Source of the DNA: Sorangium cellulosum So ce56
GTDB lineage: Bacteria; Myxococcota_A; Polyangia; Polyangiales; Polyangiaceae
Direction: 5' to 3'
NCBI RefSeq assembly: GCF_000067165.1
Contig: NC_010162.1
Coordinates: 5,587,001-5,651,000, forward strand
Length of the DNA stretch: 64,000 bases
The stretch's first letter is position 1. Every line of letters starts with the position of its first letter. A program made the position numbers and the translations under genes. This document shows, piece after piece, positions 9,872 to 19,043 of the stretch. The notes beneath the pieces are model-generated. The model was not told the DNA's origin and ran no database searches. It was given only the letters and a program-made list of their open reading frames with translations.

Positions 9872-10999
9872 ATGGGTCAACGCATGGTCGCGGTGCTCGG
9901 CTGGCTGCTCGCCCTCCTGCTCGTTCCGTCCGGCTGCCATCCCCCGCCGACACGGGCTCCGGCCGCGCTGCCCGCGCGCGCGACTCCGATCCATCACGCG
10001 ACTCCGACCCCGCGCGATCCGTCGGCCGTGGTCGACCCGGACGATGATGCCGGTATCGCCGCGGCGCTCGCCGGCCACGGGCTCGATGGCTGGATGCACG
10101 GCGCGGCGCCTGCGTCCGGTCTCTTCGTATTCACCTACCGGCTCCCGCACGATTTCTTCCGTTACGCTGACTTTCCGATGATCCCGGGGTCACCGGAGGT
10201 CGCGCGGGAGCTCGCCGGGCTCCAGCGGCATGACCGGCTGCGCGTGTTCGGCAGCCTCGAGAAGAAGGGCCCTCAGCGCCATGTCCGCGTGCGCCGCATC
10301 GAGGTGATCACGCGGTTTTCCTCCGGCGTGGACGCGCCGTCGTATGCGCACGACACGACCACGCGCGCGGCGCTCCTCGGGGGGCGCGAGCTCGTGGGTC
10401 GTGTGCACGGCGTCGACGCCGAGGGCAAGATCCTCGTTGTCGAGCTCGCAGACAAGGTGGTCCCGGTGTTCGTGACCCGCCCGGAGCACGTCCGGGACCT
10501 GTGGCGCAATGACAAGATCCGGTTGCATTACGTGATCGCCGAGCGCCCCGATCGCCCGATCCACCTGCGGCTCGATCCGGCCGTCTCGAGGCCAATCGAG
10601 GTGCTGGAGCGCGTGCAGGCCGGTCATGGCCAGCCGATCGAGCTGGAGGGCGATCTCGTGCTCTTCCCGAGGAGCCCGCAAATCAAATTCGACATCTGGG
10701 CGCTGCGCGTCGTCGACAGGGATCGGGTGGAGCGCGAGTATACGCTCGTCAATTTCAGCGATCCGGAGCTCTTCGAGGCGATCCGCGACAAACTCGCGCG
10801 GGGCTGGGCGGCGCACCCCGGCGCCCCTGTGGACGCGCGCAACAAGTTCATCAAGCCAGGCCTGCGCGTGCGCGCGAGGGGCGTGCTCAACGTGATCTCG
10901 CCGGCGCAGGCCAACCCGCAGATCTTGCTGTCGTCGGAGGGGGCGGTCGAGGTGCTCGGAGCTCCGGGAGGGGGATCAGCGCCTGCTGTCGACCGATGA
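9872..10999 (+). CDS. Hypothetical lipoprotein
   Basis: The protein has 375 residues. The start at ATG 9872 places a lipoprotein-type signal directly at the N-terminus (MGQRMVAVLGWLLALLLVPS then GCH, Cys22). A second ATG at 9884 would also give a usable signal. There is no strong Shine-Dalgarno sequence. A Pro/Ala/Thr-rich linker is followed by a mixed alpha/beta body with repeated short beta-like phrases (GKILVVELADKVVPVFVTR; LVFPRSPQIKFDIWALRVVD is similar in style). I do not recognise the family. The frame remains open upstream to 9689, but that part belongs to a LysR remnant. It is probably monocistronic. Confidence 0.7.
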   Translation: MGQRMVAVLGWLLALLLVPSGCHPPPTRAPAALPARATPIHHATPTPRDPSAVVDPDDDAGIAAALAGHGLDGWMHGAAPASGLFVFTYRLPHDFFRYADFPMIPGSPEVARELAGLQRHDRLRVFGSLEKKGPQRHVRVRRIEVITRFSSGVDAPSYAHDTTTRAALLGGRELVGRVHGVDAEGKILVVELADKVVPVFVTRPEHVRDLWRNDKIRLHYVIAERPDRPIHLRLDPAVSRPIEVLERVQAGHGQPIELEGDLVLFPRSPQIKFDIWALRVVDRDRVEREYTLVNFSDPELFEAIRDKLARGWAAHPGAPVDARNKFIKPGLRVRARGVLNVISPAQANPQILLSSEGAVEVLGAPGGGSAPAVDR

Positions 11000-11313
11000 G
11001 GCGTCCCCGCGTCCCGCCGGTCCGTCCTGTGCATCAGCCAGGGCCGCCCGCCTGACGGGCTCGATCACGGCGGTAGAAGGCAATCGCGCCTCCATTTTCT
11101 GCTTGCCCACGGTTTCCTGAGACCACACTATCTGCCGGGGGTGGGGTACCCGTACGCGCCGCCCCTCGGAGCGTCATCCTTCCGTATCTCGAGCGAGCGC
11201 CCACCCCGGCTCGGGCCGCTCGCGGCGTTCGTCCGTCAGAGCCCAGGACGCTCCACGCGCCCGCTTCGCTGCCCGGTGTCCCGACAGCCATGCTCTCGAT
11301 CGGAGGTGCGCCC
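11000..11313. other. 314-base spacer with no recognised gene
   Basis: Nothing was recognised beyond the expected 5' region of the next gene, whose ribosome-binding site GGAGGT lies six bases before its GTG start. No hairpin of note was seen. Confidence 0.5.
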
Positions 11314-12351
11314 GTGAAACCAGCGATCGTCCTACAGCTCGTCATCGTATCGTCGTGCCTCGCCTCCGCCGCTGCCGCCGCCGAGCAGGCGTGCGGGTAC
11401 TCCAGCGCCGGCTGGAACGCGCCGAACGGCGCGGCGGTGTTCAGCGCCGGCTCGGGGCCGATCGGCGACGTCCTTAACGCCGTCGGCGAGTTCCGGACGC
11501 ACTCGATGCTGTCGCACGGACCCGGACGGTGGGTGACGCATGCCACCATGAAGCAGCCGCGCGAGAACTCCTGGCCCGAGGTGTGCAGCACGCCCATCGT
11601 ATCGAACGATCTGCTCGATGGTTATCCCGGGCTCGCGCAGGTCAACCAGGGTGGGATCTACCGCTTCCTCTACGGGAGCGGCGGGAGCGGCCCGGCCGCG
11701 CTGACGTATCAGGTCGGCAATGCCAAGAGGGCCGCGTCGATCGGCGAAACCATCTGGTGGGAGGTGCCTTACTACGCCGAGCGCTCGATCATCGACGGAG
11801 GGGTCGAGATCCCTCGGCTGAGCGTCCGCGGCGACCGGGTGCACTACTCGTTCTTCCAGTACCGCAACACCGAGGGCACGCCCACCGGCGAGCCGGCGTG
11901 GAACAACGGTATGGTCTGCTCCTCATTCCTTGCCTATGCGCACCACCTCGACGGCCAGGGCGCCATCCCCCCGTACACGTACAGCCATACCAAGCTCGCC
12001 AGCGCGGCCAACGCCCTTCACGGCGGGGTGATGGACAGCTGCGAGAACAGCCTGGGGTTCTGGGGCTCGATTGGCACATCGATCGTCTGCCTCTCGGACG
12101 TCTGCGAGAAGGCCGCCAATCAGGTCGCGAACTGCATGGCCTCGCACGCATGCGACACCAGCAGCGGCAGCTTGTGGAGAGGAGTCCGAGACGACCCGAA
12201 GGCCGTCGCTGTGTCCATCAGCCCCGACCGCATCGGCGGCTGGAACGGGCACCCCTGGGGGACCCAGGCCGGCGCGACCGTCTGGTCCGCCGATACGAAC
12301 CACAACGTCCAGTGGAACTCCGGAGGCAATGTGTACGGGTGCTGGTACTGA
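11314..12351 (+). CDS. Secreted Cys/His protein, possibly a permuted papain-like (YiiX/NlpC-type) enzyme
   Basis: The protein has 345 residues. GTG at 11314 is chosen because GGAGGT sits six bases upstream and the product starts directly with a signal peptide (MKPAIVLQLVIVSSCLASAA). An in-frame ATG at 11290 has no such site. After the signal, GPIGDVLNAVGEFRTHSMLS carries His63 and is followed by His68. About 140 residues later NNGMVCSSFLAYAHHL carries Cys202. An early His and a later Cys followed by SSF/EL-type residues is the order found in circularly permuted papain-fold amidases. The last third holds six or more further cysteines. The enzymatic reading is an inference and no family was firmly matched. 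The next gene begins 37 bases downstream and is probably cotranscribed. Confidence 0.65.
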   Translation: MKPAIVLQLVIVSSCLASAAAAAEQACGYSSAGWNAPNGAAVFSAGSGPIGDVLNAVGEFRTHSMLSHGPGRWVTHATMKQPRENSWPEVCSTPIVSNDLLDGYPGLAQVNQGGIYRFLYGSGGSGPAALTYQVGNAKRAASIGETIWWEVPYYAERSIIDGGVEIPRLSVRGDRVHYSFFQYRNTEGTPTGEPAWNNGMVCSSFLAYAHHLDGQGAIPPYTYSHTKLASAANALHGGVMDSCENSLGFWGSIGTSIVCLSDVCEKAANQVANCMASHACDTSSGSLWRGVRDDPKAVAVSISPDRIGGWNGHPWGTQAGATVWSADTNHNVQWNSGGNVYGCWY

Positions 12352-12388
12352 CGATCGCTCGAGCACACTGACATGAGGAGCTCAGGCC

Positions 12389-13720
12389 ATGAGGACCAGG
12401 AACGGTGCGCGTCGGTCGAAGGCGCAGTGGGTCGGCGTGGCGGCGCTCGCCGCCGCGCTCTGGCTCTGGGTCTGGTCGGCCCGCCCTCCCGAGGCGCCCG
12501 AGCCCGCCCGGGCAGCGCCGAAGGCGAGCGCGCCGGAGGCGCCGCCGAGCGCGAGACGCGCGGCGAGCGCCGCCGCGGCGAGCACGAGGGCGCCCGAGGA
12601 AGACCCGGCGCCCCTCATCGACGAGATCGAGGTCGAGAAGCCGGAGGTGTGCGCCGGCGAGGAGAACCTCATCACCGTGCGCGCCCATACCACGAACGGG
12701 ACCGACGAGTACCTCCACAGCGTCATTGGCACGCGCGCCGGCTCGCGGGTGCCGCTCCGCATCTGGCCCGACATGGACGGATCGTACGAGATGCCCACCA
12801 TCTCCGTGTTCGGGCGGAACAACGTGGTGCGTCAGATCGAGGTCCCGAGATACAAGGTCAACGACTGCAAGCCGGAGCGGATCGTCGTCATCACCCACAG
12901 GCTCCTGCCGAGCACCCCCGGTGACTACGAGCTCACGGCGCAGATCGTCGACGTCGGGGTCAAGGACGAGCCCGACACGAGGCCGTTCAAGCCCGCGAGT
13001 TATGCCTGGGTGTTCGACGACGGCGGCTCGGAGAAGACCAAGGCGCCGTTCGTGACCCACAGCTACGAGCGCCGGCCGCAAACCGCGCTCGTCTCCGAGT
13101 TTCTGGTCCGGGTGGAGGTCAAGAGCGAAGCGGGCGAGAAGCTCGCCGGCCGCGCCCTGCTCCAGATCCCGAACATGATGTTTCAGGACCTCGCCGAGCG
13201 GGGCATCGTGACCATCGGGGCGACGCCGACGCCCCGATTCCCCAAGCAGGACGGCGACGGCGTGGTCCGGCAGGCCTTCCGCTTGTGGCATCACCGCGAC
13301 GCGCCGGTCCGGATCGATACCGTCACGGCGGTGCGGCACTACGCGGGAGCCTCGGACGCCTCACCGCGCGAGAACGCGTCGCTCGGCGTGGTCGAGATCC
13401 CACCGGGGCAAGGGGTCGATGTGGAGGTGAGGCTCGACACGGTGCGTGAACCGGATGTCTTCACCATCACGTACTTTGTCGAGGGGGAGACGGCCGAAGG
13501 GAACGCTGCGCGCGGGACGTTCTCGCTGATGAAGCCGCCGCCCGCGCCGACCAAGGAGTCGAGCATACCGGTCACGGAGCCCGTTTTCCTGGCGAAGATC
13601 AAGCGAGCGCGAGAGCTCCTCGCGCAGGAGTTCGTCACCGACGAGGACATCCGGCGGCTGGAGCGAGAGGGGAAGATGGCGGATCTCGACGTCTCGCCGC
13701 CGCGGGCGAAGGCGCCTTAG
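12389..13720 (+). CDS. Membrane-anchored extracytoplasmic protein of unknown function
   Basis: The protein has 443 residues. The ATG at 12389 has AGGAG about nine bases upstream. An N-terminal basic stretch and one hydrophobic helix (VGVAALAAALWLWVWSA) form a likely uncleaved anchor, followed by an Ala/Pro-rich linker to about residue 70. The remaining domain begins IDEIEVEKPEVCAGEENLIT and has the look of several Ig-like or PKD-like beta sandwiches (for example YELTAQIVDV and SYAWVFDDGG). A Cys pair sits in the first sandwich. It follows the putative secreted Cys/His enzyme by 37 bases, so the two may act together at the envelope. No catalytic motif was seen. Confidence 0.72.
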   Translation: MRTRNGARRSKAQWVGVAALAAALWLWVWSARPPEAPEPARAAPKASAPEAPPSARRAASAAAASTRAPEEDPAPLIDEIEVEKPEVCAGEENLITVRAHTTNGTDEYLHSVIGTRAGSRVPLRIWPDMDGSYEMPTISVFGRNNVVRQIEVPRYKVNDCKPERIVVITHRLLPSTPGDYELTAQIVDVGVKDEPDTRPFKPASYAWVFDDGGSEKTKAPFVTHSYERRPQTALVSEFLVRVEVKSEAGEKLAGRALLQIPNMMFQDLAERGIVTIGATPTPRFPKQDGDGVVRQAFRLWHHRDAPVRIDTVTAVRHYAGASDASPRENASLGVVEIPPGQGVDVEVRLDTVREPDVFTITYFVEGETAEGNAARGTFSLMKPPPAPTKESSIPVTEPVFLAKIKRARELLAQEFVTDEDIRRLEREGKMADLDVSPPRAKAP

Positions 13721-13725
13721 CCCGA

Positions 13726-14937
13726 TCAGCGTGCCTCGGCCCGCCGCGCGCCGTCGGCCGCGGCGGCGTCGGCGCGGTTCATCCGCTGGATGCAGAGCTT
13801 GAGGCCGGCGCGGAGGTTGCCCATCGTGATGATCCCCGAGAGATCGACCCCGAGCGCGATCATCGTCTGCGCCACGTTCGAGCGGATACCCGTGATCACG
13901 CCCTCCGCGCCGAGGAGCCGTATCGCGCGGACCATCTCGATGAGGTAGCTCGCCGTCTTCGTGTCGACGGCGTCGACCCCGGTCAGATCGAGGATCGCGA
14001 AGCGCGCCCCCTTGGTCGAGATCGCGTCGAGGAGGCTGTCCATCACCTCGGAGGTCCTCACGCTGTCGACGACGCCGACCATCGGGAGCGTCAGCACGCG
14101 ATCCCAGACCTCGATGATGGGCGTCGACAGCGCGCGAATCACCTGCTGCTGGGCCTGGATCATGTCGAGCCTCGCCTGGAGCTCGACCTCCTTGCGCTTC
14201 ACGTCCGTGATGTCGAACGTCACGGACACCGCGCCGTTCTGCGCGCCGCGCTCGTCGAAGATGGGGAGCAGCCAGGACCGCCAGGTGACGCCGTGGGCCT
14301 CGACCTGATTGTCCACGACCTCTCCCGCAAACACGCGCCGCATCCCGTCCACGGCCGCCTGGTTGGCCTCGTAGAGGTCGAAGACGTTCTTGCCGATGAG
14401 CGCCCCGGGCTCCACGCCCGAGTTCTCGAGCCCCTTGCCGTCATGATGGGTGAACACCCCATCGCGATCGTACTTGCACGCGGCGATCGGGACGTGATCG
14501 AGGATGGCGCGCAGGATGATCGAGTCGTCCCGCGACGCGTCCGCCAGCCGGCCGCGGTCGGTCACGTCTTGCCCGAGGAAGAGCCTGCGCACCACCTGGC
14601 CGTCGGCGCCGCGCATCGGCTCGTGCACCCACGCACACGCGACGACGCGCCCGTCCTTCCGCCGGTGCTCGGCGGAGAGCGGCGCGCCGCCCTCCCCGTC
14701 GCAGAGGCGTCGCCAGAGGTCGACGTCGGCGCTGCCCAGCGCCGTGTCCGCGAGGCGGCGGCCAATCACCTCTTCCCCGGTATAACCCAGCAGCCGCTCC
14801 GCCCCGGCGCTCCACGCGGCGATCTCGAGAGCCCCGACGTCGCCCGTGCACTCCACGGCGATGAACGGTCCGTTGAGGACCGCGTTCATGTAGCTCGTCG
14901 CGGTCTCGAGCTCGTCCGGGCCGGCCAGCTGGTCCAT
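13726..14937 (-). CDS. PAS-PAS-STAS regulator, RsbR-like
   Basis: The protein has 403 residues from ATG 14937. A GTG at 14958 is also in frame, and neither has a clear ribosome-binding site. Residues about 15-130 form a PAS domain (AERLLGYTGEEVIGR, then RRKDGRVVACAWVHEPM). Residues about 140-260 form a second PAS domain (ILDHVPIAACKYDRDGVF, ending VTFDITDVKRKEVEL). A short helical linker leads to a STAS domain from about 275 that starts LSTPIIEVWDRVLTLPMVG and contains DLTGVDAVDTKTA and VITGIRSNVAQTMIALGVDL. These two stretches correspond to the phosphorylatable threonines of RsbR-type stressosome proteins. No RsbS or RsbT partner gene is adjacent. It is soluble, with no membrane segments. 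Confidence 0.87.
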   Translation of the reverse strand: MDQLAGPDELETATSYMNAVLNGPFIAVECTGDVGALEIAAWSAGAERLLGYTGEEVIGRRLADTALGSADVDLWRRLCDGEGGAPLSAEHRRKDGRVVACAWVHEPMRGADGQVVRRLFLGQDVTDRGRLADASRDDSIILRAILDHVPIAACKYDRDGVFTHHDGKGLENSGVEPGALIGKNVFDLYEANQAAVDGMRRVFAGEVVDNQVEAHGVTWRSWLLPIFDERGAQNGAVSVTFDITDVKRKEVELQARLDMIQAQQQVIRALSTPIIEVWDRVLTLPMVGVVDSVRTSEVMDSLLDAISTKGARFAILDLTGVDAVDTKTASYLIEMVRAIRLLGAEGVITGIRSNVAQTMIALGVDLSGIITMGNLRAGLKLCIQRMNRADAAAADGARRAEAR

Positions 14938-14996
14938 GCGCCGCACTGTACCGGGCACATCGTCGGAATGTCGAGAAAAACGGCCACGCCCGGCGG

Positions 14997-15842
14997 TCAG
15001 CTCCCTCGTTTCATCGTGGCCTCGATGAGCCCGTGCGGCTCGTCGACCGGGACGAAGATCTCGTTGTCGTTGGTGAGCCCGAAGGGTGCGAGATCGACGA
15101 GCAGGCAGTGCTTGTTGGGGAGCGAGAGGCTCACCTCGTCGATGGCAGGACAGGCGGCGAGCACCGCCTCCCCCAGGTCATGAATGGTGTGCTGCACCGA
15201 GAGGCTGTGTCGCTCCGCGAACGTCTCGATCAGGGCGCGGCGGGCGCGCTCCCACGTCGCCGTCGGCGCCGGGTCGCGGCCGGCCGCGCGCCAGCGGGCC
15301 ACCATGAGCGTCGAGAGGATGCGGTCCCCGGTCTCCTTGAGCGTCGTGTGCTCGTCGCGCGGGAAGCCAGAGAACGCCGAGCCGGTGGTCTTGAGGACGA
15401 GGAGGTCCGCGATGCCGGACGTGATCTCGACCCCGCCGGGAGCCGCCGAGATCTCCGCGGTCCGCCGCTCCCCTGCCGCGCGGAGGAAGGCGTGAGGGTG
15501 CGGCGCGCCGCCCGCGTCGACGCGAGACCAGACGTTCTCCGCGATAGCGACCCTCGCCCGCCGGGTGTGCGGCTTGCCGAGGAAGTGTTCGGCGAGCAGG
15601 ACGCCGAAGTCCTCGATAGGCTCGACCGGGTGGCCCTTGGCGAGCGCGTACACGGTGTTCTTCATCGTGTCCGTGGGCAGCACCTTGCTGTTGTCGCCCT
15701 TCGTGTAAGCGTCGTCGAACTCGCCCTCCAGCTGGACATCGACCTGGACGTCGGTGAGCTCGTGCCGCGCGCCCGCGCGGCGGACCTTCACGAGCCGCAC
15801 CCTCGATTTGCCGTAGGCGTTCCGCACCAACGAGATCGACAT
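14997..15842 (-). CDS. Urate oxidase (uricase)
   Basis: This enzyme oxidises urate with O2 to 5-hydroxyisourate, a cofactor-free step of purine breakdown. At 281 residues it has the normal uricase length. Lys12 (YGKSRV) and Thr57 in LPTDTMKNTVYALAK fit the catalytic Lys-Thr pair, and His245 in SLPNKHCLLVDL fits the third residue. Further family marks are SAFSGFPRDEHTTLKET (substrate Phe/Arg region) and SVQHTIHDLGE (substrate Gln). No other purine-catabolism gene (HIU hydrolase, OHCU decarboxylase, allantoinase) is nearby, so it stands alone. It is divergent from the cobalamin-sensor gene with a 218-base shared upstream region. Confidence 0.93.
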   Translation of the reverse strand: MSISLVRNAYGKSRVRLVKVRRAGARHELTDVQVDVQLEGEFDDAYTKGDNSKVLPTDTMKNTVYALAKGHPVEPIEDFGVLLAEHFLGKPHTRRARVAIAENVWSRVDAGGAPHPHAFLRAAGERRTAEISAAPGGVEITSGIADLLVLKTTGSAFSGFPRDEHTTLKETGDRILSTLMVARWRAAGRDPAPTATWERARRALIETFAERHSLSVQHTIHDLGEAVLAACPAIDEVSLSLPNKHCLLVDLAPFGLTNDNEIFVPVDEPHGLIEATMKRGS

Positions 15843-16060
15843 CGTTCTTCAGCTCCCGCGCCGGGCGACGACGCTCTTTTGAGACGCGGGAGAGACGGTA
15901 GCTCGAAGCGCGACGCCGGCTCAAGCCTGGCGGGTCCCCTCGCCCTCGACCCGCGGCGCGCGACGACGCGCCGGCGGCGGCCGCCCGCCGGAGGGGCGTC
16001 GGGCGGGCCCGTGCGATATCGCGCGTGCGGCGGCGAGGGCGCGTCACCACATACGCGGGC

Positions 16061-17569
16061 ATGGTGACCACAGAGCGTGACAGGGCGGCCGACGAGCTCG
16101 TCGCTCGCCGTGAATCGTTGAGAGACGCCGCGCTCGCCCGCCTCGAGGCCGCGTCCGTCGCGCCGCGCGCCTTCGGAGCGCGCGGCGAGCGCGAGGCGCT
16201 CTCGCGCTGCCACGTGGACCTCGCGGCGCACATCGACGCCCTCGCGGCGGCGCTCCGCGCGGCGGGCGCGCAGCAGCTCTGCGAGTACTGCGCGTTCACG
16301 GCGGTGTTCCTCGAGGCGCTCGGGGTGCCCCGGCGCGCGCTCGGCGCCGCGCTCGACGCGCTGAGCGAGAGCATCGGCGAGCAGCTCGATCCGGCGCTCT
16401 CTTCGCTGGCGCAGGACGCGCTGGCCGCGGGCCGCGAGCGCCTCTGCGCCTCGCCCCTCGTGACGCCGGCCGCGCTGGCGGCCATCCCCGAGCCCCCGTG
16501 CGCCGCCCGCGAGGCCGGCTCGCCGGCGGAGGCCATCGAGCGCTCGGCGGCGCGCATCGCGCCGATGAGCGTCGCGCTCAGCTTCATGCGGCGCCCGGCG
16601 GACGCGCTCGCCGCCGGCGCGAAGCGCGCCCTCTGCCTCGACGACGCCAGGCGCCACGTCGCGCAGCTCGCCGCGGCGCTCGACAACGGGTCGCCGGAGC
16701 TCTTCACCGCCTATGCGGAGTGGGCACAGACGCGGCTGGTGCAGCACGGCCTCGACCCCGCCGAGCTCGCTGGCTACCTCCGCGCGCTCGGCGACGTCCT
16801 CGCGCTCACGCTGCCGGAGCGCCTCGCCGAGGCGCCGCGGCGGTACCTGGCGGCGGCGCTCGATCGGCTCACCTCGACGCACGCCGAGGATCCCAGCTTC
16901 GTCCGCCCGGAGGCTCCGCTCGGCGCCGTCGCGTGCACCTACCTCGACGCGCTGATCGAGCGGGACCGGAGGCGAGCGGTGCGGGTCATCCGGGAGGCGC
17001 TCGACGCTGGCGCGCCGATCAGGGACATCTATGCTCACGTGCTGGAGCCGTGCCAGTACGAGGTGGGCCGGCGCTGGCAGCTCCGTCAGCTCAGCATCGC
17101 CGGCGAGCACTACTGCACGGCGGTCACGCAGATGATCCTGGGCCAGCTCTATCCGCTCGTCGTCAGCGCCGATCGCGCCGGCCGCCGCCTCGTGGCCACC
17201 GCCGTGGACGGGAACCTCCACGAGATCGGCGCGCGCTTCGTCGCCGATTTCTTCGAAATGGCGGGGTGGGACACCTTCTATCTCGGGGCCAGCACGCCCG
17301 CCGAGCACGTGATCCAGGAGGTCGTCCAGCGGAAGGCCGACGTCCTCGCGGTCTCGGCCGCGCTCAGCGATCAGCTGTCGAGCGTCCGCCAGGTGATCAC
17401 CGCGGTGCGCGGCGACGACCGGTGCAGGGGCGTCGTCGTCCTGGCCGGCGGCCAGCCGTTCCGCGTCGTCGACGACCTCTGGAGGCAGCTCGGGGCCGAC
17501 GGCTCGGCGCCGAGCGCAGAGCGCGCCGTCCGCACGGCGGAGCAGCTCCTCGCGGCGCGGAGCGCATGA
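16061..17569 (+). CDS. Cobalamin-binding sensor protein with CarH-type Wx9EH motif
   Basis: The protein has 502 residues. The first 270 are helical, Ala/Arg-rich and unassigned. From about residue 285 comes a helical cap (ACTYLDALIERDRRRAVRVI) with Wx9EH at Trp339, Glu349 and His350 (WQLRQLSIAGEH), the motif that packs over the upper face of adenosylcobalamin in CarH-type photoreceptors. A Rossmann-type B12-binding domain follows, with GNLHEIG (His387 as probable lower Co ligand) and VADFFEMAGWDTFYLGASTP. The acidic residue usually before xHxxG is Asn385 here. The C-terminal SAALS and LAGGQPF strands complete the fold. There is no MerR DNA-binding domain, so output is probably by protein contact. 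It lies 118 bases upstream of a histidine kinase on the same strand. ATG 16061 is chosen over 16025; neither has a good ribosome-binding site. Confidence 0.88.
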   Translation: MVTTERDRAADELVARRESLRDAALARLEAASVAPRAFGARGEREALSRCHVDLAAHIDALAAALRAAGAQQLCEYCAFTAVFLEALGVPRRALGAALDALSESIGEQLDPALSSLAQDALAAGRERLCASPLVTPAALAAIPEPPCAAREAGSPAEAIERSAARIAPMSVALSFMRRPADALAAGAKRALCLDDARRHVAQLAAALDNGSPELFTAYAEWAQTRLVQHGLDPAELAGYLRALGDVLALTLPERLAEAPRRYLAAALDRLTSTHAEDPSFVRPEAPLGAVACTYLDALIERDRRRAVRVIREALDAGAPIRDIYAHVLEPCQYEVGRRWQLRQLSIAGEHYCTAVTQMILGQLYPLVVSADRAGRRLVATAVDGNLHEIGARFVADFFEMAGWDTFYLGASTPAEHVIQEVVQRKADVLAVSAALSDQLSSVRQVITAVRGDDRCRGVVVLAGGQPFRVVDDLWRQLGADGSAPSAERAVRTAEQLLAARSA

Positions 17570-17687
17570 CCCCGCTCCGCGCCTTCGACCGCCGGCCCCG
17601 CAGGGCGCGTTTCGCATAGCGAGCTCCACGCCGGCCTGCCAAGGACAGATCGCCTCCACCGCAAGCGAGGGAGAGGCTTTGATTCGG

Positions 17688-19043
17688 ATGATTCCGATGA
17701 CTCCGATGGAACCGCGCAGCACGCAAAGCGCAGGAGAAAACGAAGGAGCGCCGCTCGTGACCCCGCCGCCTGGACACGAGCTCGGCGGTCCGATCGCGGA
17801 GCTCGCCGCTGCTTTCCTCATGGCCTCGACCGCGCTCGCGATCGGCGTGTTCGCGCCGGACGGCGCGCCGAGGCTCACCAACCACGGCATGCGCCGGCTG
17901 CTCGGGGGGGCGGGCGAGCCGGGTCGCGCCGAGGCTCGCCTCGTCAGCCCGAGCTTCGCGCAGCTCGCCGCGGCCGGGCGCGGCGCCGAGGAGCCGATCT
18001 ACCGCGGCCTGCTGCACTTCGGGGATCTCCGGTCCATCGCGCACAGCCTCCGGGGAGAGGTCTGGCGGCTCGGCCACGACCTGCTGCTCCTCGCCGAGTT
18101 CGACGTCATCGAGCTCGAGCGCGTCGTCGCCGAGGTGTCCGCGCTCAACTCGCGGATCACGAGCCTCCAGCGGCGGCTCGTCTCCGAGCAGAAGGAGCTC
18201 GAGCGGTCGCTCGAGCAGCTGCGCGCCACGCAATCGATGCTCGTCCACTCCGAGAAGATGAACGCGCTCGGCAAGCTCGCCGCCGGCGTGGCCCACGAGA
18301 TCAACAACCCGCTCGCGTTCGTCCGCAGCAACGTGCACACCCTGGCCGAGTCGCTCGATCGGCTATTCGCCGCGTACGAGGCGCTCGAGCGGGCCGCCGT
18401 CAGCGCAGGCTCGGACGACGTGAAGGGCCTCGCCGAGGCGCTCCGCGCCGAGGTCGAGCCCGACTTTCTGCGCGAGGATACGGTGGATCTCGTGAAAGGC
18501 ACGCTGGGCGGCCTCGCGCGCGTGCAGAAGATCGTCGAGGACCTCAGGACCTTCACGCGGATCGACCGGGCGGAGGAGGAGCGCTGCGACCTGAAGGAGT
18601 GCCTGGAGAGCACCCTCGCGATCGCGGGCCCGGCGCTGAAGGACGGCGGCGTCCAGGTGACGGTCGAGTGGGCCGAGCTGCCGAAGCTGCGCTGCAAGCC
18701 AGCGGAGCTCAGCCAGGTGTTCCTGAACCTCCTCATCAACGCGGCCCAGGCGGTCGAGTGCCGGGGCCGGGGCAACGGCCGCATCGTGATCCGCGAACGC
18801 GACGAAGAGCGCCGGGTCGTCCTGGAGTTCGAGGACAACGGCGCCGGGATAACCCCTGACGTCCTCGGCCGGATCTTCGATCCGTTCTTCACGACCAAGC
18901 CTGTCGGGCAAGGCACGGGGCTGGGCCTCACCATCTCGCACAAGATCGTCGTCGATCAGCACGGCGGCACCATCGCCGTCCGATCGACCCCCGGGGTGGG
19001 CAGCACCTTCACGATCACGCTGCCGAAGGAGCCCGACCGATGA
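17688..19043 (+). CDS. Cytosolic PAS-like histidine kinase
   Basis: The protein has about 451 residues and no transmembrane segment. Residues about 35-150 look like a degenerate PAS domain (IGVFAPDGAPRLTNHGMRRL...LLLLAEFDVIELERV). A coiled coil (SRITSLQRRLVSEQKELERS) leads to the HisKA H-box GKLAAGVAHEINNPLAFV, followed by the ATPase domain: N-box VFLNLLINAAQAV, G1 DNGAGI, F-box FDPFFTTKP and G2 GTGLGLTIS. The ATG at 17688 is used; TTG at 17679 lies close behind the purine-rich site GGGAGAGG and is an alternative. The stop overlaps the start of the next gene by four bases, so the pair is cotranscribed, probably together with the B12 sensor upstream. Confidence 0.9.
   Translation: MIPMTPMEPRSTQSAGENEGAPLVTPPPGHELGGPIAELAAAFLMASTALAIGVFAPDGAPRLTNHGMRRLLGGAGEPGRAEARLVSPSFAQLAAAGRGAEEPIYRGLLHFGDLRSIAHSLRGEVWRLGHDLLLLAEFDVIELERVVAEVSALNSRITSLQRRLVSEQKELERSLEQLRATQSMLVHSEKMNALGKLAAGVAHEINNPLAFVRSNVHTLAESLDRLFAAYEALERAAVSAGSDDVKGLAEALRAEVEPDFLREDTVDLVKGTLGGLARVQKIVEDLRTFTRIDRAEEERCDLKECLESTLAIAGPALKDGGVQVTVEWAELPKLRCKPAELSQVFLNLLINAAQAVECRGRGNGRIVIRERDEERRVVLEFEDNGAGITPDVLGRIFDPFFTTKPVGQGTGLGLTISHKIVVDQHGGTIAVRSTPGVGSTFTITLPKEPDR

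Noticed and set aside
15843..16060. Cobalamin riboswitch before the B12 sensor gene
   Set aside because: No B12-box-like conserved core or fitting set of stems was seen in the 218-base upstream region.
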